A stretch of 64,000 nt of DNA from Nitrospiraceae bacterium (GCA_019637075.1 JAHBWI010000001.1:248001-312000), one strand, 5' to 3'. Shown: positions 43,527-51,754, counted from the first letter of the stretch. Notes: a model not told the origin generated them from the sequence alone. Made by a program: numbers and translations.

Positions 43527-43568
43527 ATAAAAAATCCCCAAGGGCCACCACGGCACCCTGAGGATTAC
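43525..43568 (-). terminator. Riboswitch-controlled terminator in the btuF leader
   Basis: On the minus strand AATCCTCAGGG pairs with CCTTGGGGATT (11 pairs including G-T), with a short inner GCC/GGC stem, and is followed directly by a run of about six T then ATTT. This is a classic intrinsic terminator lying between the B12 box and btuF. It also contains GGGGA, the probable btuF ribosome-binding site, so it could block both elongation and initiation. Confidence 0.65.
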
Positions 43569-43606
43569 CCGCCGCTTCATCCTCGACTATTCCCCAGCCC
43601 TCGAGG

Positions 43607-43850
43607 GAATAATGGGTCGTTCCCCGGGCAGGTCTTCTGGCTCGTGGGCTGCACCTACTCCCCGCGCCTTCCCGGCGAACCGTCATTCGTCTCTCGTACA
43701 ACGTATCTCGCCCGAGAACTGGCGCTTCACGCTGCACGAACGACACGTCACGATTCGACCAGTGGCATCGGCGGGTTTCGTTCCCACTTACAGCGGCGGG
43801 ACCGCGAGGGATTTACACCCTCTTCCCTTTGACCCGAGGCGATGTTCGAA
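43607..43850 (-). promoter_or_regulatory. Cobalamin riboswitch 1 (controls btuF-btuC-btuD)
   Basis: Read on the minus strand, the core has GGGAAGAGGGTGTAAATCCC and GGTCCCGCCGCTGT (43791-43828), followed by GATGCCACTGG. The B12 box reads GAGCCAGAAGACCTGCC (about 43629-43645). The enlarged arm between them (43695-43765) consists of family A repeat words. A TATTCCC/GGGAATA hairpin lies just after the box, then the T-run terminator. Cobalamin binding should favour termination. Confidence 0.9.
43695..43765 (-). repeat. Family A repeats inside riboswitch 1
   Basis: Minus-strand words CGAATCGTGACGTGTCG, GCAGCGTGAAGCGCC and GGGCGAGATACGTTGTACG lie in the variable arm of the riboswitch. They are close in sequence and order to the repeat words in riboswitch 2. 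Confidence 0.6.
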
Positions 43851-43856
43851 CGCCGA

Positions 43857-43886
43857 ACTCTAGGAGAGGGTCACAAACCTTGTCAA
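43857..43886 (-). promoter_or_regulatory. Promoter of the btuFCD operon
   Basis: A perfect TTGACA (43881-43886, minus strand), an 18-base spacer and TAGAGT (43857-43862, four of six). The predicted start near 43850 coincides with the beginning of the riboswitch, which supports the call. Confidence 0.6.
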
Positions 43887-44123
43887 GTTCATTTTTGTCG
43901 CCCGCGCTGGTCCTACGCTGAGCAGGCCACGCCCCTTTGCGCGCTCGCCAGCGGGAAATGCGGCAGATCCAGCCCATTTTATAGAGGCACGGCCCTTGCT
44001 CAAATTACCCGAGAGGCATCAGCGGCCTGCCGGATCGTCCGGTGAGCCACCGTACCTCCCACTCCCCGACCCGACAACCCCATCCCGGTGCCTCGACTGG
44101 GAATCCTTGGAGTACAAGCCGGC

Positions 44124-45554
44124 ATGCGAAACCTCATTATCAGTCTCATCGTCATTGCCGTGTTTCTGGAAATCTCCGGCTTGATCTGGTCGGCAAAGGA
44201 CGAAGGTCCCAGCGAGACCTATGTCCGTCTGAGTCAGCCACCGGACCGACGCATCGAAAACCCGCTTCGCAACGGATACTTCCTGCTCCTCGGCTTCGCC
44301 TCGTCTTCCGAGACTGACCCGATCCAGACCGGCTTCGACATCTGGCGCGAAGCCGAGGGCAGGCGCGGGCATCGCCACTTCGATTACTCAAAACCCAGTC
44401 GGACCAACCTCCGCATCCTGGTAGAAACCGCCGAAGCGTTTCCTGCCTGGCAGGCAACGGACCCCGTGGCTGAGTTCCAAAAGCCCGATGCCCTGTTTCG
44501 AATCACCATCGACCGCTATGCGGTACTCACCCGGCGCTACGCGCAATTCCTCGGGATGCCGTTCGAGGACTGGGGTTTCGGCCGCATCGGCACCCCTCGT
44601 TTCGATGAACTGCTGACCGTGCACCGGCTGTATGTCGCGGAAGGATTTGCGCGGCAGTTCCGTACCGGCGTGGAGCGACTCCAACAGGACATTCTGGTCT
44701 GGCGGATGATCTTGAAAGAGGCCCGCACCCCCACGCTCAAAACCCTGGCCGCCGTGATGATCGACGACGACGTCACCCTGCTGGCAAAACTGGCCACCCA
44801 GCCGAGGCCTGATCCGATTTTGCTTTCCGCGATCCAGTCGGTCGGCCGCCCCCTGACTCCGGAAGAATATTCCCTGCGGTGGCCAATGCAACACCAGTTC
44901 GTGCTGGGCACGGCCCGGTCCAGTTCTTTGCGGCTGGATCTCAACGGCGGCGAGGCCGAAGCGCGCGTAAATCAGGCGTGGGTCGCCCGCAGGGCGGCGC
45001 TGGTCCCGAACGCGTTCGTCAAGGTTGAGCACCCTGCGATGAAAACCCTGCTCGGCATGACGCTGGAATCGCAACGGCTGTGGGACACCTATGCCGCCTA
45101 TTACGACGTCACGATCAAAGCCGAGGAATCCGTGCGCAGCCCGTTGCCGAAGCTCGAAGACGTGGCGCGCAGTTCGAAGCGCACGCTGCTCGAAACGTTG
45201 CTCCGCCCGCTGGAGTTTGAACCGGACTGGGATCAGTTCGTCCAACGGCTGATCGAAACGGACGCGCGGCTGCGCCTCGTGACCCTGCAGGTACTCCTGC
45301 GGCAACCAAGTGTGATGAAAACGGTGCCCGGTAGGCTGGCGGAAGTGGGACCGGCCTACTACGATCCCTTTACCGGCCTTCCGATGTTGTGGAGTGAAAC
45401 ACAGGGCAAGGTCTATAGCATCGGCAAGGATCGCATCGACGACGGGGGAGACGCGAATTTGGATATCAGCGCCCCGGTGGTGTTGGCCCCGAGCGCCCCG
45501 GTTCCGATTCGGACCACACTGCCTGCAGCCGGCCGTGCCGGCCGCTCGATCTAA
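44124..45554 (+). CDS. Membrane-anchored conserved protein with GspG-like C-terminal motif
   Basis: This 476-residue protein has one N-terminal membrane helix (RNLIISLIVIAVFLEISGLI) followed by a long, mostly helical periplasmic domain without recognisable enzyme motifs. Near the C-terminus the stretch YYDPFTGLPMLWSETQGKVY, then SIGKDRIDDGG, closely resembles the C-terminal calcium-loop region of type II secretion major pseudopilins (GspG). There is no prepilin peptidase site at the N-terminus. I chose ATG 44124 because it starts the membrane helix; GTG 44088 is an alternative. The gene stands alone. It may be a secretion- or envelope-associated protein; the function is unknown. Confidence 0.65.
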   Translation: MRNLIISLIVIAVFLEISGLIWSAKDEGPSETYVRLSQPPDRRIENPLRNGYFLLLGFASSSETDPIQTGFDIWREAEGRRGHRHFDYSKPSRTNLRILVETAEAFPAWQATDPVAEFQKPDALFRITIDRYAVLTRRYAQFLGMPFEDWGFGRIGTPRFDELLTVHRLYVAEGFARQFRTGVERLQQDILVWRMILKEARTPTLKTLAAVMIDDDVTLLAKLATQPRPDPILLSAIQSVGRPLTPEEYSLRWPMQHQFVLGTARSSSLRLDLNGGEAEARVNQAWVARRAALVPNAFVKVEHPAMKTLLGMTLESQRLWDTYAAYYDVTIKAEESVRSPLPKLEDVARSSKRTLLETLLRPLEFEPDWDQFVQRLIETDARLRLVTLQVLLRQPSVMKTVPGRLAEVGPAYYDPFTGLPMLWSETQGKVYSIGKDRIDDGGDANLDISAPVVLAPSAPVPIRTTLPAAGRAGRSI

Positions 45555-45588
45555 CCCACCACCGTTTCTGATACCTCCCAGCCGCTCG

Positions 45589-45846
45589 TCAGCTCTTGTA
45601 GTAGAGCTTCAGCCCCAGAATCCCGAGGTTGAGCACCAGCGTGACGACGTTGGCGAGAATGATCGGCAGTTGGCCCAGCAGAAGCCCATAGATCAGCCAC
45701 AGCGCGACGCCGGAGATGAAAATCAGGAGCATGCCGAGCGATACATCCTTCGCGGAACGAGTCCGCCAGGTATGCCGAAGCTGAGGCAGAAAGGCGATGG
45801 TCGTCAGGGTTCCGGCCAGGAGGCCCACCAGCGTCACCCAATCCAT
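45589..45846 (-). CDS. SemiSWEET sugar transporter
   Basis: This 85-residue membrane protein has three helices, the size and pattern of bacterial SemiSWEETs, which dimerise to move sugars across the inner membrane. The PQ motif lies in the first helix (IAFLPQLRHTWRTRSAKDVS) and helix 2 begins LGMLLIFISGVALWLIYG, followed by the conserved Asn in ILANVVTLVLNLGILGLKLY. I chose ATG 45846 because AAGGA lies seven bases before it; ATG 45870 would add eight polar residues. The substrate is unknown. It is convergent with the anchored protein gene. Confidence 0.9.
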   Translation of the reverse strand: MDWVTLVGLLAGTLTTIAFLPQLRHTWRTRSAKDVSLGMLLIFISGVALWLIYGLLLGQLPIILANVVTLVLNLGILGLKLYYKS

Positions 45847-45931
45847 TTGATCATCCTTGGAGTCCACCATGCATGACGAATAGAGAGAAGTCGAGGTTGG
45901 CCTTCGGGCAGGTCAATGAATGGCATCCGGC

Positions 45932-45961
45932 TTGTCATCACAGGCGACGCTATGGTAGCAT
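45932..45961 (+). promoter_or_regulatory. Likely promoter of rpmB
   Basis: TTGTCA (45932-45937), an 18-base spacer and TAGCAT (45956-45961): five and four of six matches. It lies about 50 bases before the rpmB start codon. Confidence 0.45.
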
Positions 45962-46012
45962 GCGCAAAATTTGAGCACTAGTCCGTCAAGAACGTAACAA
46001 AGGAGTAGGGTC

Positions 46013-46204
46013 GTGGCATTTATCTGTGATGTGTGCGGGAAGGGTCATCAGTCGGGCAACAATGTAAGCCACGCCAACAATAAGACCAGGCGCGTCTTCC
46101 GTCCGAACCTCCAGCGCGTGAAAGCCACGGTGAAGGGCACGACGATGCGCATTCGCGTGTGCACGCGTTGCCTCCGATCGGGACTGGTGAAAAAGGCCGT
46201 CTAG
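46013..46204 (+). CDS. rpmB: 50S ribosomal protein L28
   Basis: This 63-residue large-subunit protein begins [20 protein letters not shown], then [13 protein letters not shown] and ends [14 protein letters not shown]. Both CxxC pairs (CDVC, CTRC) are present, so this is the zinc-binding (C+) form of L28. It starts with GTG after AAAGGAG at good spacing. It is monocistronic; L33, often its partner, is not adjacent. In bacteria with both zinc and zinc-free L28 copies, the C+ form is the zinc-replete one; whether a second copy exists here cannot be seen. Confidence 0.96.
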   Translation: MAFICDVCGKGHQSGNNVSHANNKTRRVFRPNLQRVKATVKGTTMRIRVCTRCLRSGLVKKAV

Positions 46205-46258
46205 ACTCCGCTCCTCTCGCCCGTCGAATTCTCAGCCGACTTACTTTCTCATCGCAAT

Positions 46259-46282
46259 GCCTGGGTATGGGCGCACCCAGGC
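46259..46282 (+). terminator. 8-bp stem-loop after rpmB
   Basis: GCCTGGGT pairs perfectly with ACCCAGGC across an 8-base loop, 54 bases after the rpmB stop. No T-tract follows, so terminator function is uncertain. Confidence 0.35.
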
Positions 46283-46449
46283 TCCCTCCACAACGAAACA
46301 GAACACACGAAACCGTTTCCTCCTCCCTCGGACAAGGGTGAGGATCGGCTACGTGTGTGCGCAGGGCTCTGTTCGGAGTACAATGGGACGAAAATCGTGG
46401 CAGGAAGGGAGCGGCAACCGCGTAGTCGAGTCACCGGGGAGGACGGCTG

Positions 46450-46818
46450 ATGAAGCTCAGATCATATATGGGAGTATTGGCGGTGGGATGTGCGCTTGCC
46501 GCTTGCGGGTCTTTGCAAAGCCGGGAGGCGGCCTATCTCAATGAATCGCGTGGACGAGCCACGCAAACCGAGGTACGCGAGCACCTGGGTGCCCCGCAGA
46601 CGACAAGGACGGTCGAGAGCGGTGATACGATCTGGATCTATGAAAAACGGGAACAGCAGGCCGGAAACCGATACAGCGCCCCCGGCACCTGGTGCGAGCA
46701 ATTTCTGCTCACCTTCGACAAACAGTCGGTACTCCAACAGTGGACGCAGCGCACGGATTTCCAAGGCGGAGAAGTCATGCCGGCGGTGTGTTTTCCGGAC
46801 TCCGCCACGTCAAAGTAG
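46450..46818 (+). CDS. BamE/SmpA-like outer-membrane lipoprotein
   Basis: This 122-residue lipoprotein has a signal peptide with lipobox LAAC (lipidated Cys19). The mature part has the BamE/OmlA-like pattern: RGRATQTEVREHLGAPQTTR, then a strand pair DTIWIYEKREQQ and FLLTFDKQSVLQQW. BamE-like proteins assist barrel assembly in the outer membrane, but many paralogues of this fold have unknown roles. GGGGAGGA precedes the ATG. The 245 bases between rpmB and this gene hold only the stem-loop. It is convergent with the exopolysaccharide export genes. Confidence 0.82.
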   Translation: MKLRSYMGVLAVGCALAACGSLQSREAAYLNESRGRATQTEVREHLGAPQTTRTVESGDTIWIYEKREQQAGNRYSAPGTWCEQFLLTFDKQSVLQQWTQRTDFQGGEVMPAVCFPDSATSK

Positions 46819-46833
46819 CATTGATGGGCACGC

Positions 46834-47601
46834 CTAGAAGAAGCTGCGCTGAACCACGATAATGTCTTCCGGCAGGATGGCTCCTTGAAGGTCCAACGAG
46901 ATCGTCTCATCGCGGCCCTCCACCTTACGAATGACCTTGGCTTTAGAAGTTGAGGCCTTGTCTGTAAACCCACCGGCCATTGTCACGGCCTTATGCAGCG
47001 TGAGATCTTTTTCATAGGGATAGTCTCCTGCACGGTGCACTTCGCCGTTGATGTAAAACTTCTTGGCTGGCGCAACCGTTACCAGATCATCTGGTCTGAT
47101 CACGGCATCTGATTGAAACGACAGCAGCGTCGCGCCCGCCACTCCTGGTCGAGTCACCGTAATGACCTGTTTGTCTGCTTTCTCTGAGAATCCTCCCGCC
47201 AACGCGATGGCCTTCTGGACCGTGAGCCCCTCCTCGTAGGGGTAACCGCCCGGCGTCTTCACCTCACCCCCAACGTAAAAGTTTCGATGCCGCGCGATGA
47301 TTACCGTCACCTTGGGGTGTCGGACATATCCCGCTTCCAGCTTGATCATCAGCTGCTGCTGCAGCTCTTGAGCGGTGAGGCCATCCACCTTCAACACCCC
47401 GAGCAAGGGATAGGTAATGTGACCGTTGCCCTCGATCTTTGTTTCGATGGACAGGTCCTCTTCGCCATACACCAAGATCCGCAGCACGTCGTTGGGACCC
47501 AATCGATACCCTTCGTGGCCACCCGGCTGCGTTGTAGCCGCAGAGAAACCACTCGCGGTGATCCACATAGCCAACAACCAGCAAACAAACCTGATGTTCA
47601 T
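46834..47601 (-). CDS. Polysaccharide export protein with two SLBB domains
   Basis: This 255-residue periplasmic/outer-membrane protein has a signal peptide (FVCWLLAMWITASGFSA), a polysaccharide export domain (GYRLGPNDVLRILVYGEEDL ... ITYPLLGVLKVDGLT) and two SLBB repeats (RNFYVGGEVKTPGGYPYEEG; KKFYINGEVHRAGDYPYEKD). It ends IIVVQRSFF. It is a short relative of the five-repeat protein encoded just upstream; the last repeats of the two are nearly the same. I chose ATG 47601, which has GGAG seven bases upstream. It belongs to the Wza-like family that forms the exit channel for exopolysaccharide. Confidence 0.9.
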   Translation of the reverse strand: MNIRFVCWLLAMWITASGFSAATTQPGGHEGYRLGPNDVLRILVYGEEDLSIETKIEGNGHITYPLLGVLKVDGLTAQELQQQLMIKLEAGYVRHPKVTVIIARHRNFYVGGEVKTPGGYPYEEGLTVQKAIALAGGFSEKADKQVITVTRPGVAGATLLSFQSDAVIRPDDLVTVAPAKKFYINGEVHRAGDYPYEKDLTLHKAVTMAGGFTDKASTSKAKVIRKVEGRDETISLDLQGAILPEDIIVVQRSFF

Positions 47602-47669
47602 GGAGATACTCCGTCCAAGATACCGCATCGCGTACCATTTCATGTTCATATTCCGAGGCCCCTACTTTT

Positions 47670-49136
47670 CTAGAAAAAACTCCGTGGGACCACGATAATG
47701 TCTTCCGGCAGCAGCGGCCCATCTAAGGTGGCAGGAAGAGATTCCTCGCGCCCGTTCATTTTGCGGAGAATCTTGGCGCTGCCGATCGACGCCTTATCCG
47801 TGACACCGCCTGCCATCGTGATGGCTTTGTGAACCGTCAGGTTCCGCTCATACGGGTAGTCACCGGCTCGCTTGACTTCACCATCGACGTACACTTTTTT
47901 CAGGGTCGGGATAAGCACAAAATCACCTGGTTCGAGAAGCGCGTCGTCACTGACTTCAAGTTGGCGAGGCACACCATCGACCAGACGAGTAATGACGATG
48001 GTCCCGCGCTCGGCCTTGTCCGTCCGGCCGCCGGCCAGGCTCAGGGCCTTGTGCACCGTAAGTCCCTTCTCATAGAGGTAGCGCCCCGGCGCCTTCACCT
48101 CTCCGCTCACAAAGAACTTCTGCCCCTCCGCCACCACCACGATGTCGTCCGGCAGGACCAGCGAATCCAATTGGACCGCCACCGTGTCTTCCGGTCCCTC
48201 AACCCGGCGTAAGATCTGCAGCAGGCCCCGCTCGGCCTTCTCCGTCAGGCCGCCCGCCATGGCCAGCACCCGATGCACGGTCACGCCCTCTTGGTACGGG
48301 TAGCCCCCCGGGGTCTTCACTTCGCCGCTCACATACACCCGCCGATGCTCCTGCTCCACCACCAGAATGTCATCCGGTTGCACCGCGGCGTCGGCCCCAG
48401 CCGTCAGGGTCTCCGCCACACCGTTCATCACCCGCGTCACCTTCACCGGCCCCTTGTCCCCCTTCTCCGTCCGGCCGCCGGCCAGGCTCAGGGCCTTGTG
48501 CACCGTAAGTCCTTTCTCATAGAGGTAGCGCCCCGGCGTCTTTACCTCTCCGCTCACGAAGAACTTCTGCCCTTCCGCCACCACTACAGTGTCGTCCGGC
48601 AGGACAGGCGACTCCAGGTTCGCAGGAATCGTTTCCTCTCGCCCATTGGCCTTCCGCTTGATCACAATGTTGTGCCGATCCGCTTTTTCCGTTAGCCCCC
48701 CGCCGAGCGTAACCACCTTCCCTACGGTCAGCCCTTCCTCAAAAGGATACCCGCCCGGGGATTTGACTTCCCCGCTCACAAATAAGTTCCGGTGTTTCAG
48801 AACTCGTACCGTGACCTGAGGGTTTCGTACGTAACCGGAAGCCAACCGCTCGGTCAGCACCCGCTGCAATTCGCCGATCGTTTTCCCTGCCGCCGGTAGA
48901 GATCCCACAAGCGGCAATTGAATGTTGCCTTGTCCATCGATCCTTGTCTCTCCGGAGAGATCATCTTCGCCGAACACTTGAACACGAAGTTGATCGTTAG
49001 GACCGAGCACATACTGCGCGGGCGGCTGTGCCGCAGGCTCTTGGGCTTCACCGGAGGACGATGTAAGGCCGGCCGCAAACAACAGCCCGGTCACCAGCAT
49101 GAACAGTATGATTCTGCGCCCTATTTGTATGACCAT
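47670..49136 (-). CDS. Polysaccharide export protein with five tandem SLBB domains
   Basis: This 488-residue protein has a signal peptide, a polysaccharide export domain (YVLGPNDQLRVQVFGEDDLS) and five consecutive SLBB repeats of about 75 residues. Each starts like FVSGEVKTPGRYLYEKGLTV and ends like PDDIVVVAEG. Wza has two SLBB-type domains, so this version would form a much longer periplasmic tube. Repeats 2 and 4 are nearly identical even at the DNA level (48021-48158 and 48468-48606). ATG 49136 has GGAGGAACAGCC directly upstream and overlaps the dehydratase stop by 16 bases. It is probably the main export channel of the cluster. Confidence 0.92.
   Translation of the reverse strand: MVIQIGRRIILFMLVTGLLFAAGLTSSSGEAQEPAAQPPAQYVLGPNDQLRVQVFGEDDLSGETRIDGQGNIQLPLVGSLPAAGKTIGELQRVLTERLASGYVRNPQVTVRVLKHRNLFVSGEVKSPGGYPFEEGLTVGKVVTLGGGLTEKADRHNIVIKRKANGREETIPANLESPVLPDDTVVVAEGQKFFVSGEVKTPGRYLYEKGLTVHKALSLAGGRTEKGDKGPVKVTRVMNGVAETLTAGADAAVQPDDILVVEQEHRRVYVSGEVKTPGGYPYQEGVTVHRVLAMAGGLTEKAERGLLQILRRVEGPEDTVAVQLDSLVLPDDIVVVAEGQKFFVSGEVKAPGRYLYEKGLTVHKALSLAGGRTDKAERGTIVITRLVDGVPRQLEVSDDALLEPGDFVLIPTLKKVYVDGEVKRAGDYPYERNLTVHKAITMAGGVTDKASIGSAKILRKMNGREESLPATLDGPLLPEDIIVVPRSFF
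48021..48606. repeat. Near-identical intragenic direct repeats in the SLBB exporter
   Basis: Two copies of about 138 bases (48021-48158 and 48468-48606) encode SLBB repeats 4 and 2. By eye they differ at about eight positions, and the first roughly 58 bases are identical. Such conservation of silent positions suggests recent duplication or gene conversion. Confidence 0.75.
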
Positions 49137-51040
49137 GGCTGTTCCTCCACAGTGTGAACCTGTCCGGAAGGCTGACGAATCGCAAACGTAGAGGCCGCGA
49201 CGAGATCCGGCTGAAACGTGGGGACGAGGCGACAAATGGACTCGATCACAGACCGGTGGTCTTGCGAGTGGGCGAATCTTTCCAATGCCGCAACTTGTAA
49301 GATCAACTCTTTCTGGTCCGGCAAGGCACCGGGGGTGACGCGCTGGATCTTTTCCACGAACGAAGGTGCGACTGTTTCACCCGCACCGACGAGCTCTTCG
49401 TATAGCTTTTCACCGGGCCTGAGACCGACAAATGTAATAGGAATTTCGTCATCCGGCATATAGCCGGACAGCCGAATCAGGTTGCGGGCCAATTCTACGA
49501 CCTTGATCTGCTCTCCCATGTCGAGAATATACGTAGCTCCGGACTCGGCCTGAGCCGCAGCCTGCAGCACCAACTGCACGGCCTCGGAGATCAACATGAA
49601 ATACCGTCGAACTTCCGGATGCGTGACGGTCACCGGCCCTCCGGCCTTAATCTGTTCCAGGAACAGCGGCACCACGCTACCGTTGCTGCCGAGCACGTTC
49701 CCAAATCGCACCGTGGCAAAGCAGGTCTGACTGGCCTGGCCGATGTCCTGCACGAGCATTTCAGCCACTCGCTTCGTGGCGCCCATGACGCTCGTCGGAT
49801 TTACGGCTTTGTCCGTCGAGACCATAATGAACTGTCGCACCTTATGCCGATCTGCCAACCGAGAGACGAGCCTCGTTCCACCGACATTGTTCTTGACTGC
49901 CTCGCAGGGACTTGCTTCCATGAGGGGCACGTGCTTGTGCGCCGCCGCATGGAGCACGATATCCGGGCGGTAGTGCCCCATGACCGAGGACAGGCGCGCT
50001 TCGTCGGTGATGTCACCGATAATGGCCGCAATGCTCTTGCCGTATCCCAAATGAATCAATTCATTTCGGATTGCGTAGAGATTATTTTCGTACCGCTCGT
50101 ACAAGACCAGTGTAGTCGGTTCACAGGCGACAATCTGTCTGCATAGCTCGGAACCGATCGACCCTCCGGCGCCGGTCACCATGACGCACTTCCCGGCGAA
50201 ATGGCCGCGAATTCCCGCCTTATCGATATCAACCGGCTTTCGCTTCAACAGGTCTTCCACACCCAGGTCACGGACTTGGCTCAATTCAATACGGCCATTG
50301 AGGAGTCGACGGAGGTTGGGAATGATTTTGATGGTGGCGCGATAGGGCGACAAGGCTCTGACCAACGATCGCAAGACAGTCGGTTCCACCTCTGGAATAG
50401 CCACGAGCACCACGTGGGGCGCCTGCTTATTCATAATCTCCGCCAATTGCGCACTGGTCCCTAAGACACGCACCCCGTGAATCCGACGCCCACTTTTCGT
50501 CGGATCGTCGTCGACGAAACCAATCGGGTGATAGCCCTCAAAGGGCCTCCCGCGGAGGTCCCGCAGGATTGCCTCACCGGCATCACCAGCGCCATAGATC
50601 AATACTCGTCGGCTTCCTCGATGCCAGGCAAATTCTCGACTCAATCGAGGGCCTATGCGCATTCCCCCGACAAGCAAGATCATGAGCAACGCATCGATGA
50701 TATAGACCGACCTGGGATAGGCGGCGAGCCCCAATCCCCACCGAATCGTCACAAAAAACAGCAGACTGCTGCACAACGTCCCCAACCCGAGATTCCTCAG
50801 GTCCCACATACTGGTATACCGCCACAGGCTTTCGTATGAACGGAAATAGACCAGGAATCCGGCACGGAAGGCCAAGAGAAGCGGCAGTGTCTGAAGCTGT
50901 AGCGAGACCGCCCAGTCCGGGATTGTGCCGTCGAATCTCAACCAGAATGCCCCCCAATTGGCGGCAAGCGCCAGCAATAGATGGAGCGCAATGACCGAAG
51001 GTCGTTCAAATGATACACGTAGATGTCGCATAGGCCTCAT
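49121..51040 (-). CDS. Membrane-bound UDP-sugar 4,6-dehydratase (WbpM/CapD/PglF type)
   Basis: Four membrane helices (about residues 8-135) in this 639-residue protein lead to two Rossmann domains. The first, CoA-binding-like, has VLIYGAGDAGEAIL. The second is the catalytic SDR domain with MVTGAGGSIGSELC, VLHAAAHKHVPLME, and the active site STDKAVNPTSVMGATKR, where Met replaces the usual Tyr as in FlaA1/WbpM enzymes. It should convert a UDP-N-acetylhexosamine to its 4-keto-6-deoxy form, which the DegT-type aminotransferase encoded nearby could aminate. The start could be ATG 51040 or 51031. It overlaps the exporter gene by 16 bases. Confidence 0.93.
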   Translation of the reverse strand: MRPMRHLRVSFERPSVIALHLLLALAANWGAFWLRFDGTIPDWAVSLQLQTLPLLLAFRAGFLVYFRSYESLWRYTSMWDLRNLGLGTLCSSLLFFVTIRWGLGLAAYPRSVYIIDALLMILLVGGMRIGPRLSREFAWHRGSRRVLIYGAGDAGEAILRDLRGRPFEGYHPIGFVDDDPTKSGRRIHGVRVLGTSAQLAEIMNKQAPHVVLVAIPEVEPTVLRSLVRALSPYRATIKIIPNLRRLLNGRIELSQVRDLGVEDLLKRKPVDIDKAGIRGHFAGKCVMVTGAGGSIGSELCRQIVACEPTTLVLYERYENNLYAIRNELIHLGYGKSIAAIIGDITDEARLSSVMGHYRPDIVLHAAAHKHVPLMEASPCEAVKNNVGGTRLVSRLADRHKVRQFIMVSTDKAVNPTSVMGATKRVAEMLVQDIGQASQTCFATVRFGNVLGSNGSVVPLFLEQIKAGGPVTVTHPEVRRYFMLISEAVQLVLQAAAQAESGATYILDMGEQIKVVELARNLIRLSGYMPDDEIPITFVGLRPGEKLYEELVGAGETVAPSFVEKIQRVTPGALPDQKELILQVAALERFAHSQDHRSVIESICRLVPTFQPDLVAASTFAIRQPSGQVHTVEEQPWSYK

Positions 51041-51077
51041 GAAAGTGGGTGCGTAGTGCAGGATGACTGCGCGCTGC

Positions 51078-51746
51078 TCAGTGAGATGACGCGTGACGAA
51101 GGGACAACAGATACTCGTAGGCCGGTGGGGATAGTCGCGACGCCAAGGCCCCAAGGACGCTGGGCCCCAAACTGACGAGTTCATGCCCGTAGCGTGCGAA
51201 CTGGGCGGTGCCCGATGTGGAGGCCCCGAGGATCTCCACCTCGATACCGCTCCCGGCAAATACAATGGCAAAGATTGCAGCTGTCCGAAGCGCGTGATAA
51301 TCGGAGGTGACGACCGTGGCGCGCTTCACATGCCCATCGCTCAGGACCCGTCGCATCACAACCGCCTCATCCACCGTATTGCGAACCCCGGTCCTACAGG
51401 CTGCCTCCAGTGCTCCCGACTTGAGACAGGCGGGGTCGGTGAGTGTAGAGAGGATGCGCGGAGCATACCCCTGACCGATGAGCGCATTGGCAAAATTCCA
51501 TCGCTCTGGCTCGCCTGCAAGCACCACCACCACGTCCGCCCGAGGCCGCGGACCCGACAGTTCTTCGTTCGCGCGAAGCGGAACCCACAGTTGAGTATGA
51601 ATGGCCCAGTAGACTCCAGCGATGAGCAGACACAGCACAATCGACAGTCCAAGATCCGAACGGAGCGCCTGCCGAAGCCAACCGTGACTCGCCAGCGGCG
51701 CCGCTTTGTCGATGGCTATAGACTTTGGTATTTGACTAGCTGGCAT
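51078..51746 (-). CDS. YdcF/SanA-like DUF218 membrane protein
   Basis: This 222-residue protein has one N-terminal membrane helix (LGLSIVLCLLIAGVYWAIH) and a periplasmic or cytoplasmic DUF218 domain: ADVVVVLAGEPERWNFANAL, STLTDPACLKSG and VVTSDYHALRTAAIFA. DUF218 proteins occur often in envelope and exopolysaccharide loci; the reaction is unknown. I chose ATG 51746 because it starts 8 bases after the aminotransferase stop and has AGG at good spacing. The conserved TSDYH motif is intact. Confidence 0.82.
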   Translation of the reverse strand: MPASQIPKSIAIDKAAPLASHGWLRQALRSDLGLSIVLCLLIAGVYWAIHTQLWVPLRANEELSGPRPRADVVVVLAGEPERWNFANALIGQGYAPRILSTLTDPACLKSGALEAACRTGVRNTVDEAVVMRRVLSDGHVKRATVVTSDYHALRTAAIFAIVFAGSGIEVEILGASTSGTAQFARYGHELVSLGPSVLGALASRLSPPAYEYLLSLRHASSH

Positions 51747-51754
51747 TGCCAAAC

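Noticed and set aside
43527-43580. ATG start of btuF at 43580
   Set aside because: The codon lies at the base of a terminator-type hairpin followed by a T-run, upstream of the probable ribosome-binding site; the signal peptide fits the later TTG better.
46259-46282. Stem-loop after rpmB as a confident terminator
   Set aside because: The stem is perfect but lacks a T-tract, so it is kept only as a low-confidence call.
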